32,561 nucleotides of DNA from positions 61,946-94,506 of the forward strand of contig JAENZN010000015.1 in NCBI GenBank assembly GCA_016841245.1. Direction: 5' to 3'. The translations under genes and the position numbers were made by a program. This document shows, piece after piece, positions 24,605-32,507 of the stretch. A model generated the notes under the pieces. The model was not told the origin of the DNA. It searched no databases and saw only the letters and a list, made by a program, of their open reading frames with translations. Source of the DNA: Syntrophomonas sp. (lineage in GTDB: Bacteria; Bacillota; Syntrophomonadia; Syntrophomonadales; Syntrophomonadaceae). Numbering within the stretch: the first letter of the stretch is position 1; each line of letters begins with the position of its first letter.

Positions 24605-25229
24605 TAAACGACACACCTGCTGAAGCAGGTGGATTTTCTTGCAAGTAAAACTTGCTTTAAGTCTAAAGCCTTCTGAAAAGTCCATTTGCTCAAGCAAAAT
24701 AAATGTTTCTAACTAAAACTTAGTTGTCAATTTTAAAGTTATCGCCTTTTTCTTGTATTTCTTGATCCTCAATGTATTTCCTGACGGTTTCTTCAGTTAC
24801 AGTACCTACGGTTGCACAAAAATATCCTCTTGCCCATAAGTGTTGACCCCAATATCTCTTTTTTAGTTCTGGGAACTCTTCCTGTATCAAATGTGAAGAT
24901 CTTCCCTTTAAGTACTGTACAATCTTGCTTGGGGCCAACGTAGCAGGACAGGACAGCAGCAAGTGAACATGATCTTGACCTATACTTCCTTGTACTATAG
25001 TAATACTTCGAGCTTCACAGCCTTGTCGTATCAGTTCTCTTAGTCTTAGCCCTATATCGCCTTTTAATATTTTGTATCTGTATTTTGTAACCCAGATTAC
25101 ATGATATTTGATATCGTATATCGCGTGGCTGCTTTTCCTGTATTCAACCATTATCCTCACCTCTTGAGTATAATATGGCTGAAATACTACCTGCTAAACC
25201 TTTCCCGCCTTTAAGGCGGGGGATTTAAA
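24605..25229 (-). mobile_element. IS200-type insertion sequence
   Basis: A single Y1 transposase gene is flanked by subterminal hairpins instead of inverted repeats. The left end is CCCGCCTT-AAGGCGGG (25204-25220) and the right end ACCTGCTTCAGCAGGT (24614-24629). This is the architecture of IS200/IS605-family elements without tnpB. Exact ends are estimated. The left end abuts the stop codon of the methyltransferase gene. Confidence 0.85.
24720..25151 (-). CDS. tnpA: IS200-type Y1 transposase, 143 aa
   Basis: The small single-domain HUH transposase has the core strands HAIYDIKYHVIWVTKYRYK, the HUH motif in DHVHLLLS (about residues 59-66 of the full frame) and the C-terminal helix GTVTEETVRKYIEDQ carrying the nucleophilic tyrosine. 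It catalyses single-strand peel-and-paste transposition using the terminal hairpins. I choose the ATG at 25151, placed correctly after GAGGTGAGG, over the GTG nine bases earlier. The length is typical and the frame intact, so it is probably active. Confidence 0.95.
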   Translation of the reverse strand: MVEYRKSSHAIYDIKYHVIWVTKYRYKILKGDIGLRLRELIRQGCEARSITIVQGSIGQDHVHLLLSCPATLAPSKIVQYLKGRSSHLIQEEFPELKKRYWGQHLWARGYFCATVGTVTEETVRKYIEDQEIQEKGDNFKIDN

Positions 25230-25821
25230 CCTGGCACATTGATATTAAACAGTTCTTGCGAATGATTGGAATTAATAATTGACCATCTTTTGTTTCCAGA
25301 CACTTAGGAATTTCCTTTATAGCCTGGTTTTCCAAATATTTCGGTGCATCCAACTGATGGCGCAAGAAGTTCCATGCTTCCTGATAATCCCTTATCGGCT
25401 GGCTAAAATTATGTACTAATATTTGGCATTTAACATCAAGCCCTTTGCTCTCAAGAAATCCTTTTTCCCAGCACCCGTTGGCACAGGGAGTATTTTTGCT
25501 CGGCAACCCCAGTTGACAAGCTAATCCATTGATTGAATCATTGTCTTTCATATCCTGGCAGGCATTTTCCCGACCTGACATTTCAGCCTTTTGCTGTAAT
25601 ATTTTAAGAGCTTCTGATTGCATGTCCACTGCTAGAACACGCTTACAAAGAGCAGCTACATATAAAGAAATGGCGCCTATACCGCATCCGGCATCCAGGA
25701 CCGTGTCACTATCCTCTATTTCTGTTTGTAAAACCTCTCCTAAGATAGCCTGGGGATAATTGGACCATTTCACCGCCTGTTCGTACCAATCAACTATTTG
25801 CGTATTCCATACTTGTGCCAA
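25225..25821 (-). CDS. Class I SAM-dependent methyltransferase, 198 aa, 3' end at IS border
   Basis: I place the start at TTG 25821, six bases after GAGGTG. Motif I (TVLDAGCGIGAISLYVA) and the acidic loop (VLAVDMQSEALKIL) are intact. The middle part is unusual, Cys-rich and Asn-rich, followed by PIRDYQEAWNFLRHQL. The last residues MCQV and the TAA stop lie at the left end of the IS200 element, so the original C-terminus may have been slightly changed. It lies about 300 bp after the unknown protein of the transporter/radical-SAM cluster on the same strand and may be its last gene. The substrate is unknown. Confidence 0.82.
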   Translation of the reverse strand: MAQVWNTQIVDWYEQAVKWSNYPQAILGEVLQTEIEDSDTVLDAGCGIGAISLYVAALCKRVLAVDMQSEALKILQQKAEMSGRENACQDMKDNDSINGLACQLGLPSKNTPCANGCWEKGFLESKGLDVKCQILVHNFSQPIRDYQEAWNFLRHQLDAPKYLENQAIKEIPKCLETKDGQLLIPIIRKNCLISMCQV

Positions 25822-25830
25822 TCTTCTCAC

Positions 25831-26120
25831 CTCACTTTTAAAAAATACCAGCTACATTAAGATTAAGGACAATTTTGTTTAATAATAAGATATAACTCAA
25901 CTTTCGCAGATTATCAATGCAAAGGGCTGTGGTTTAGCGAGCATTAAGCTTTGTTCCGACGTCACCCTTCACTCTCCGGGTACTACCCCGAAACGGGACA
26001 ATTGATGTGCATTCACTTTTTTACCGCACTATTAAGCTAGCTGATACTTCCGCTGGTCGTAATTAATATTGCGGTCGGGCTTAATTTATCAAATAGAAAC
26101 ATATTATCTGGAGCAGTAAT
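25831..26120 (-). other. Leader region before the methyltransferase gene
   Basis: No ORF is seen. On the minus strand the hairpins CCCG-TTT-CGGG and GGGTA-G-TACCC overlap and are mutually exclusive (about 25969-25997). A GC-rich block around 25940-26000 stands out from AT-rich flanks. It could be an RNA leader, but it matches no riboswitch consensus I know. Confidence 0.4.
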
Positions 26121-27257
26121 TTATATAATCTGATTTAAAACTGCCATAGATCCGTAATTATAAAGGGAGCGGGCAAAGCATTCCACGACAATATCGGCTC
26201 CGCTGGCTACATGAGTCAAAATACTGCGGCTTCCTACTGCCGCACTTTTGATACCCGGGTCAACTCCCAGAGCCTGGCTGGAGATACATTGATACGGCCC
26301 TGAAAATGGCCAGGGCTTATTTTCCCCATCATCTTCGTAGTAGCGATAGCCGGGCGGATAAGGATGACCTGGCAGATGAAGACCGGTGCAGATACAATGA
26401 TACTGTTCGTCAGGCCCATTATAGGTATAGGTTCCATAGGTATTGCTGCATTCTGAATATTTCCAGGGGAAATCTTTTATACCCATACCTTCAAGCAGTA
26501 TCAGAGCGACTTTATTATTCTTAAGCATCTTTCTCACCAATCCTGCTATATCTGTAATATTATGCACTGTTGCATCTGCCTTCACTGGTATTGTCGAGTC
26601 CTGACTGCTAACTCGATGGATTATTCTGGACATGCTGCCCAATCCTCGAAAGACATATCCGGGACGGGCTATAAGCAAATAGTCAGGAAGGTGATCCTGG
26701 AAACTGCTATTACCCGGCCAATCCTTTTCCATCTGACTTCTGGGAATAACTGTGGCAATAAGTTGATTATTCTGCAAATATTCTAAATCCCTGCTGGAAG
26801 GATCATATAGTCCAGCATAAAGGGGACCCATACCTCCAGATATTGCCAGACCATCCAGCTGAGTCAAATCAATATTACCGGCCAAAGCTGTTGTGCTTCC
26901 AGTCCCTACAATTACTGGCGTAAATCCGCTGGTATTTATAAAACGCTCCACTTCATCTTTTACATTGCTTACTAGTTTCTCCCATGCTGTTTGCTCCCGG
27001 GGAGCAAACATACTCTGAAAGAAGGTAGTTGCATAGCTTAGGAACATTAACTCGGGCTGGTATATATGGTCAAGCTGCAGAGCTACAGTACTGACCCAGC
27101 TATTGCTTTCCCATCGCAGATCACCAGGGAAAGGGTTGTTGCTTAGTAATTTGAATATTTCTCTGGTTAACGGAGTAGGCGTAACCTCAACGTGATACCC
27201 GGTTTCCAAATTAACAGTAGTCTGCCATTCTCTAACATCAATAATTCCCAGTTTCAA
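26121..27257 (-). CDS. Unrecognised protein of the transporter/radical-SAM operon, 378 aa
   Basis: The start is TTG at 27257, seven bases after AGGAGGG, overlapping the end of the radical SAM gene by 20 bp. I do not recognise the family. There is no signal peptide and no clear membrane helix. Visible features are a Gly-rich segment VIVGTGSTTALAG (about 116-128), LAISGGMGPLYAGLYDP (about 138-154), KVALILLEGMGIKDFP (about 255-270), a Cys/His/Tyr/Pro-rich loop (YHCICTGLHLPGHPYPPGYRYY, about 289-310, shown here in part) and a conserved-looking C-terminus (GSRSILTHVASGADIVVE). A nucleotide- or SAM-type fold is possible, but that is a guess. Confidence 0.85.
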   Translation of the reverse strand: MKLGIIDVREWQTTVNLETGYHVEVTPTPLTREIFKLLSNNPFPGDLRWESNSWVSTVALQLDHIYQPELMFLSYATTFFQSMFAPREQTAWEKLVSNVKDEVERFINTSGFTPVIVGTGSTTALAGNIDLTQLDGLAISGGMGPLYAGLYDPSSRDLEYLQNNQLIATVIPRSQMEKDWPGNSSFQDHLPDYLLIARPGYVFRGLGSMSRIIHRVSSQDSTIPVKADATVHNITDIAGLVRKMLKNNKVALILLEGMGIKDFPWKYSECSNTYGTYTYNGPDEQYHCICTGLHLPGHPYPPGYRYYEDDGENKPWPFSGPYQCISSQALGVDPGIKSAAVGSRSILTHVASGADIVVECFARSLYNYGSMAVLNQII

Positions 27258-28251
27258 AAGGTTCCCTCCTATTCCAATCCATATGCTTACCTACCATACG
27301 GATTTGCGTTCCGCAATTGGGGCAAGTATTCCCCACCACTTTACATTTCACCATTTTGCTGCCACAGCCTGCGGAACTAATCCTTTCAATGAGCATCTGC
27401 CCACATCCTGGACAGCTGGTACTGACCCAGGTAGAACCCACAAAATTGCTGAAGTACACATAGGGCAGCCGGGCAGCTGCTTCTTCAATCGAGGCACTGA
27501 TGCGATATACCGAAGTAGGGGAAACATCATTCATCTTATACTCCGGCAGCAGACGGAATAAATGCCAGGGTATCTGGGGATCAAGATGATAAATAAAATC
27601 TGCTATTGCAGGTATATCTATATCATTAATACCCTCAATAACCGGGGTAGTTAACTCCACGTGGGTCATTCCGGACAGCAGCTTGATGTTGCGTATAACT
27701 GGATCAATATCCACCCCGCCAGCATACCTGCGGTAGAAATCAGGGTTTATGGATTTTATGCTTAAATTTACAAAAGCAAAATATTGTCCCATTTCTTCTG
27801 CCATATATTCCGTCATATAGCTATTGCTGAGACAACCCATAGGTATCTCAGCTTTCCTTGCCAACTTCACAATTTCCATTAGAAAAGGCCAGGACACAGC
27901 TGGCTCGTTAACCGCAAACACAATGTTATGACATCCAGTCTGAATAGCTCTTTCAATCACTTGTTCCGGCTGATAATGATATTTATAGATGCTATTTGGG
28001 TCTGATCGAGCAATGTACGAATTTGAACAGTAGTGACAGTCAAAATTACATCCCAAGGTGCCGATAACCAGACTTCTGCTGCCAGGATAGGCATGGTAAA
28101 AAGGCAGAGATTCAATATGACTGACGAATAAACTGCTTAATACATAGGGGTAGCATTCAACAATTTTGTTCTCAACACAGGTGTACATGCCGCAGAATCC
28201 TTTTTGACCATTTTCAAATCGACAGTACCTTTCACAGAAATTACATTCCAA
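27238..28251 (-). CDS. Radical SAM enzyme with N-terminal and C-terminal cysteine motifs, 337 aa
   Basis: The likely start is TTG at 28251, ten bases after AGGAGG; the permease stop lies 15 bp before it. The radical SAM CxxxCxxC motif is GCNFDCHYCSN (C68, C72, C75). A further N-terminal set (C3, C6, C10, C20: CNFCERYC, GFCG) matches AmmeMemoRadiSam/PflA-like enzymes. The TIM-barrel part continues to about 270. A C-terminal zinc-ribbon-like pair follows (CPGCG at about 280, CPNCG at about 310), not usual for the AmmeMemo group. It should use a [4Fe-4S] cluster and SAM to make a 5'-deoxyadenosyl radical; the substrate is unknown. The overlaps point to co-translation. Confidence 0.9.
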   Translation of the reverse strand: MECNFCERYCRFENGQKGFCGMYTCVENKIVECYPYVLSSLFVSHIESLPFYHAYPGSRSLVIGTLGCNFDCHYCSNSYIARSDPNSIYKYHYQPEQVIERAIQTGCHNIVFAVNEPAVSWPFLMEIVKLARKAEIPMGCLSNSYMTEYMAEEMGQYFAFVNLSIKSINPDFYRRYAGGVDIDPVIRNIKLLSGMTHVELTTPVIEGINDIDIPAIADFIYHLDPQIPWHLFRLLPEYKMNDVSPTSVYRISASIEEAAARLPYVYFSNFVGSTWVSTSCPGCGQMLIERISSAGCGSKMVKCKVVGNTCPNCGTQIRMVGKHMDWNRREPFETGNY

Positions 28252-28265
28252 CCTAGGTTCACCTC

Positions 28266-29279
28266 CTAATCTTCCCACTGGCGCTGCTGTTGTTGAAGCA
28301 GTAAATAGGCCAGGAATGGGGCTCCTACAAAAGAAGTAATAATGCTTATGGGAATCTCAACCCCGGTTATGGTTCTCGCCAGCGTATCCATGGTCAACAT
28401 GAATACTGCACCAATTAGGGCAGAGAAGGGAATGAGGATTTTATGGTCCGGCCCAACCAGCATACGAGCAATATGTGGAACTACCAGACCCACCCAGCTG
28501 ATAGATCCACAGGCCGATATGCAGACTGCCACAATCAGCGTGGCCATAATAATATAAAAGGTCCTGGCCTTACCTACATTCAAGCCAAGAGTCAGGGCTT
28601 CCTCATCTCCCATAGCCAACAGGTTAAGCCGCCAGCGAAATAGATACAGAAACAGCAACCCGCCCGCAACCAGAGGTAAAGCCCGCCACACATCCATCCA
28701 CACGATATAGTTAAAGCCTCCCATAGTCCAAAATACTATAGTAGGCAGTTGTTCGTAAGGATCGGCAACATACTTGAGAAATGAAAGTCCAGCCGTAAAC
28801 AGGGCAGACACAATAATACCAGCCAGAACCAGATTGGTTATGGAACTATAACCCCGATTACCTATCTGGTAAGCAATCATCACCGCCAGCAGTGCAAACA
28901 CAAAGGCTGATATCTGGATCGCCAGGGCAGATGTTCCTACCAGAATAATTGCCAGGGCAGCTCCAAAACCGGCCCCGGAAGAAACCCCCAGTATATCCGG
29001 TGAAACCAGGGGGTTTCTAAAAAGGCCCTGGAAAACCGCTCCAGAGACTGACAGCGCCGCTCCTACCAGCATCGCCATCAGCACCCGGGGCATTCTTATC
29101 ATCCATAACACTGTAGCAATATTAGCCGCTTCCCCTACCGCAGGCTGGTTATGAAGTTTTAGGTTAATCAGGTAATAAACATCCTGAAGATGCAGTGGGT
29201 AACGCCCCAGCAGAAGACCGATTAACATGGCAGCGAGCAAAATAATCAATCCTGCAATAGTTCTCCTATATGTATGCAT
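28266..29279 (-). CDS. FecCD/BtuC-type ABC transporter permease, 337 aa
   Basis: About ten hydrophobic segments and the family landmarks are present: an N-terminal LGRYPL segment after the first helix, RMPRVLMAMLVGAALSVSGAVFQGLFRNPLVSPDILGVSSGAGFGAA (shown in part), the GSISWVGLVVPHIARML coupling region and GVEIPISIITSFVGAPFLAYLL at the end. The family moves iron-siderophore, heme, corrinoid or related chelates through the membrane. The ATG has AAGGTGG upstream. It follows the binding-protein gene by 15 bp and precedes the radical SAM gene by 14 bp. Confidence 0.95.
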   Translation of the reverse strand: MHTYRRTIAGLIILLAAMLIGLLLGRYPLHLQDVYYLINLKLHNQPAVGEAANIATVLWMIRMPRVLMAMLVGAALSVSGAVFQGLFRNPLVSPDILGVSSGAGFGAALAIILVGTSALAIQISAFVFALLAVMIAYQIGNRGYSSITNLVLAGIIVSALFTAGLSFLKYVADPYEQLPTIVFWTMGGFNYIVWMDVWRALPLVAGGLLFLYLFRWRLNLLAMGDEEALTLGLNVGKARTFYIIMATLIVAVCISACGSISWVGLVVPHIARMLVGPDHKILIPFSALIGAVFMLTMDTLARTITGVEIPISIITSFVGAPFLAYLLLQQQQRQWED

Positions 29280-29294
29280 CGATCTTATACCACC

Positions 29295-30344
29295 TTACAA
29301 AGTACCTCCCAGCTCTGTAAAACTCTGGCCGTAAAACTGCTGGTAGAATCTGTCAACTTCATCCTGGATATTAATATCCTTAAACTGATCAGGATTAAGA
29401 GTAGTGGCCAACCATGTTATCCCCAATACTGCCTGGGGTGAAGGATAATCCCAGGGATTAAACTTGGAGGGAAACCAGGACACCTGACCATTTTTCACTG
29501 CATTGATGTTCTGCCACCGACTGTCAGCCAGGATTTCTTCAGGAGTGCTGGTGCCATATTGCACTACCAGAATGATATCCGGATTCCACTCCACAACCTG
29601 TTCCGGAGATATTTCGACCCAACCGGTGCTTCCTATATCACCTTCAATTAAGGCTCCTGCGTTTTTTCCTCCGCATAAATCAATCAAATGATTTTGGTAC
29701 ATATCTGCCGAACAGGTGGACAAAAATCCCATAGGGCCAGCCAGATATACCACAGGACGATCCTCTTCAGCCAATCCAGCAGTACGTTCTTGAACCAGTT
29801 TTACCGTATCTTGATAATAAGCAGAAAATTGTTCCGCAGAATCTTCACATCCCAGGGCCAGTCCAAGATTGGTCATGGAACTTTCCAACTGCTCCAGGTC
29901 TTCGGCTACAACGCCAAAAACAGTAAGTCCATTCTGTTCCAGGTTTTCTACCAGTTCTGTGTTCCGGCCGGGTACAAGTACCAGATCAGGGTTTAACGCC
30001 AGTATCTGTTCCACGTTCACTTCTTTGGGGCTGCCAGCTGCTGCCATTTTGGCTGTTTCAGGCATGAGGGCATTAAAAAACTCGTTAGTCTGAGAAGGAG
30101 AATCCATACCCACCAGTTTGTCCTGGGCTCCCAGGGCAAAAAGCATATGGGTAGCTATGCCGTAATTGGTGGCTACGCGCTCAACATGTCCCTCAATAGT
30201 CACCTCACGTCCTAAACCATCGGCAACCACGATTTTGCTTTTCTCTTCCGGAAGGACTTGTTCTTCCTGTTTCTGACAACCAGTTATAAATAGACTCAAC
30301 ACCAAGACCACTATAAGTAAATAATTAACAATCTTTCTCAACAC
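29295..30344 (-). CDS. FepB/BtuF-type substrate-binding lipoprotein, 349 aa
   Basis: The lipobox FITGC (C23) ends the signal peptide. The two-lobe class III binding fold is recognisable: DGLGREVTIEGHVERVATNYG, LVGMDSP, VNVEQILALNPDLVLVPGR, DIGSTGWVEISPEQVVEWNPDIILVVQYG, and ADSRWQNINAVKNGQVSWFP. The protein delivers the ligand to the permease. No His or Tyr cluster identifies a metal or corrinoid. The GTG start follows AGAGGAGG. Confidence 0.94.
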   Translation of the reverse strand: MLRKIVNYLLIVVLVLSLFITGCQKQEEQVLPEEKSKIVVADGLGREVTIEGHVERVATNYGIATHMLFALGAQDKLVGMDSPSQTNEFFNALMPETAKMAAAGSPKEVNVEQILALNPDLVLVPGRNTELVENLEQNGLTVFGVVAEDLEQLESSMTNLGLALGCEDSAEQFSAYYQDTVKLVQERTAGLAEEDRPVVYLAGPMGFLSTCSADMYQNHLIDLCGGKNAGALIEGDIGSTGWVEISPEQVVEWNPDIILVVQYGTSTPEEILADSRWQNINAVKNGQVSWFPSKFNPWDYPSPQAVLGITWLATTLNPDQFKDINIQDEVDRFYQQFYGQSFTELGGTL

Positions 30345-30370
30345 TATTAAACCTCCTCTATTAAGTGTTT

Positions 30371-31156
30371 TTACTTTCCCGCCGGTACAATAACTTCTCT
30401 TCCTTCGCCGATACTCTCAACTCTCACCTCCATGTCATATACCTGCTCCAGGTTTTTGGCCTGCATCACTGAATGGCACCTGCCATTCTGCAGTAAAATG
30501 CCATTACGTAGCATTATCACCTGATCACAATACCTGCTGGCTAAATTCGGATCATGCATGGTTATCACTGTAGCCAGGTTTTTTTCTGCCGTTAGCTGTC
30601 TGACCCGATCCAGTATCATGAACTGGTTTTTAAAATCAAGATGTGCAGTTGGCTCGTCGAGCAAAAGTATTTGAGGATCCTGGTACAATGCCCGAGCTAG
30701 TAGTACCAGCTGTCTTTCTCCTCCACTCAACTGATTAAAAAACCTTTTTGCCAGATGGGATATATCGATATTTTCCAGCACCTCTTCAGCGCCTTCATAT
30801 TCTTTTTTCCCGGGGGAGCTTGTCTTTCCCAACGAGGGAGCTTTGCCCATGACCACTATATCAAGCACTGTGAAAGCAAATACAACATTGGTCTGCTGCG
30901 GCACAACGGCCATAATCCTGGCAATCTCAGTGCGGCTAAGCTGGTCGATGTATGTTCCCCGGGCTTCTATATAACCCCCGCTGCTTTTCAACAAACCATT
31001 TATACATTTCAGAAGGGTCGTCTTACCGGAAGCATTGGGACCAAGCAGACCACAAATTATGCTCCTATCTACGGAAAAGTTTATACCATGAAGAATCTTG
31101 CTGGAACCATAGCTAAACTGAAGATCATGAACGCGTAATATACTATCCTCTGACAT
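30371..31156 (-). CDS. FecE/BtuD-type ABC transporter ATPase, 261 aa
   Basis: Walker A GPNASGKTT (39-47), Q-loop VPQQ (85-88), signature LSGGERQ (143-149), Walker B ILLLDEP (163-169) and the switch histidine H201 (VITMHDPNLAS) are all present, so the ATPase should be active. GGAGGG lies nine bases before the ATG. It is the first gene of a unit that runs through the binding protein, permease, radical SAM enzyme and the unknown protein. Confidence 0.96.
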   Translation of the reverse strand: MSEDSILRVHDLQFSYGSSKILHGINFSVDRSIICGLLGPNASGKTTLLKCINGLLKSSGGYIEARGTYIDQLSRTEIARIMAVVPQQTNVVFAFTVLDIVVMGKAPSLGKTSSPGKKEYEGAEEVLENIDISHLAKRFFNQLSGGERQLVLLARALYQDPQILLLDEPTAHLDFKNQFMILDRVRQLTAEKNLATVITMHDPNLASRYCDQVIMLRNGILLQNGRCHSVMQAKNLEQVYDMEVRVESIGEGREVIVPAGK

Positions 31157-31898
31157 CTTTGCTTTCCCTCCAATATAAGAGCACTCTGCACTTCTGGTAC
31201 ACTATCATCCGGCAGACATCTAATTCCTATCTGCCAGCTAAAAGCGTTGAAAAACACACCTAATCTATACAATATTTCCACCCCGGGTTGCCTGACTGAC
31301 AGTTAAATTCTCTTATGGTTGGCTTATCAGCGAAACCAATAAATAACTGAATACATGGTCATACTGATATGCCATTTACCGAGGGTGACATATCCTCACC
31401 TTATAAACAGGGACAGAAAAACCTGACGGCAAAGGAAGGCACGTCAGGTTTATTAACGGTTATATACAAATACTCCCCTTTCCAAACATGGGAGGCATAC
31501 CCGTTTCCCGGTATACCCATAGGTTTTGCGCCATAGTGCTCGCACTTCAGGATACAAAACTCGGAGATAAATTAATATTCGATTTTGATAATATAATTCT
31601 ATCATTTTTAATAAAATCCTCTAAATTTATCATAACATTGTTAAATAGGAATTTGCTTTTTCCATTTCAGTATACCTTAGTATATTATTAGTACGCTAAA
31701 CATACTTGAGCAAGGAAATGGGGTCGGGGTTTCATGATATTGGGCAATGTATAGCCAGTGAGGGAAAGACATCTTGCTGGTTTCATAAAAATTTAATCAG
31801 ATTTCAGAAACTTATCCAGAATCCGGGCGTGGTTAAATAAACTATGAAAAATTCACTATCCTGTCGTGACAATCAACATAGTCCTCATCATTGCTTGC
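31157..31898. other. Upstream region of the transporter operon and non-coding DNA
   Basis: No intact gene is visible. The 250 bp before the ATPase gene contain no cobalamin, Moco or other riboswitch consensus I can recognise. An imperfect dyad (ATGG-T-CATA-CTGA-TATG-CCAT, 31355-31375) could be an operator, and a hairpin lies at 31419-31451. 31460-31898 is AT-rich, with scattered short frames. Confidence 0.5.
31419..31451. terminator. Hairpin, possible terminator
   Basis: AAACCTGACG and CGTCAGGTTT form a perfect 10-bp stem with a 13-base loop, followed by TTATTAA on the plus strand. Confidence 0.5.
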
Positions 31899-32377
31899 CT
31901 AAAGCTCAGCCAGTGAAATACGATCCCTGAATTTTATGTAACGGCCCTGGCTGTGATCAAATACTCTAGCTAAGAGTTCTGCCTTTTTACTACGGTTTCG
32001 TGCAACAGGTGAGTCATCAATGATAAAAGCTCTGACTCTTTTGTCCGATGTCAGGTGGTCAAAAGTATCAATGACTTTAGATGCCAGCATAAGTAGGAAA
32101 CGTCTCCATGCATAGTATGGATTGTTTAGGAAATTGTAATAACCATCTTTCCCGGGTAATCCTTGACCACGCTTGCTCTCCAGGAATCTATACTGATTCT
32201 TGCCAAAAAGAGCAAGCAGGAAAATAAACTCAAAAACCTGCTTAATACTGATACCGCGTAGCTTTTTGATGTTGGCTGCACGAAGCAGTTGGTTTATTCT
32301 AAGTTGTTTAAAGAGCTATGGATTTCGTTAATAACCTTTTCAGACGGATCGATTTGGTGTAGCATTAACTTGTGCAT
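31899..32377 (-). pseudogene. Truncated and frameshifted IS4-type transposase
   Basis: An upstream frame (MHKLMLHQIDPSEKVINEIH) switches near 32310 to LFKQLRINQLLRAANIKKLRG. It continues through KDGYYNFLNNPYYAWRRFL, FDHLTSDKRVRAFIIDDSPVARNRSKKAELLARVFDH (in part) and GRYIK. The IIDDS motif holds the first catalytic aspartate of the DDE domain. After GRYIK the homology ends and an unrelated tail reaches a stop at 31899. The remaining two thirds are missing, so it is inactive. Confidence 0.75.
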
Positions 32378-32507
32378 CCCTTCTGTTTGGAATGTTTTGT
32401 TGACCAACTTACATTTTACCAAACGAGGGTGCACTTTTGATGTCAATACTGGTTTTTTAGCTGTTTGTTTTATTATTTTTTCGGGCTTTTCAGCCAGTTT
32501 TTTTGGT

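Noticed and set aside
31081-31281. 66-codon minus-strand frame overlapping the ATPase start
   Set aside because: It overlaps the ATPase gene in another frame and lacks a convincing ribosome site; at most a decayed fragment.
31157-31400. Cobalamin riboswitch before the BtuFCD-like operon
   Set aside because: No B12-box core or matching stems could be found on the minus strand.
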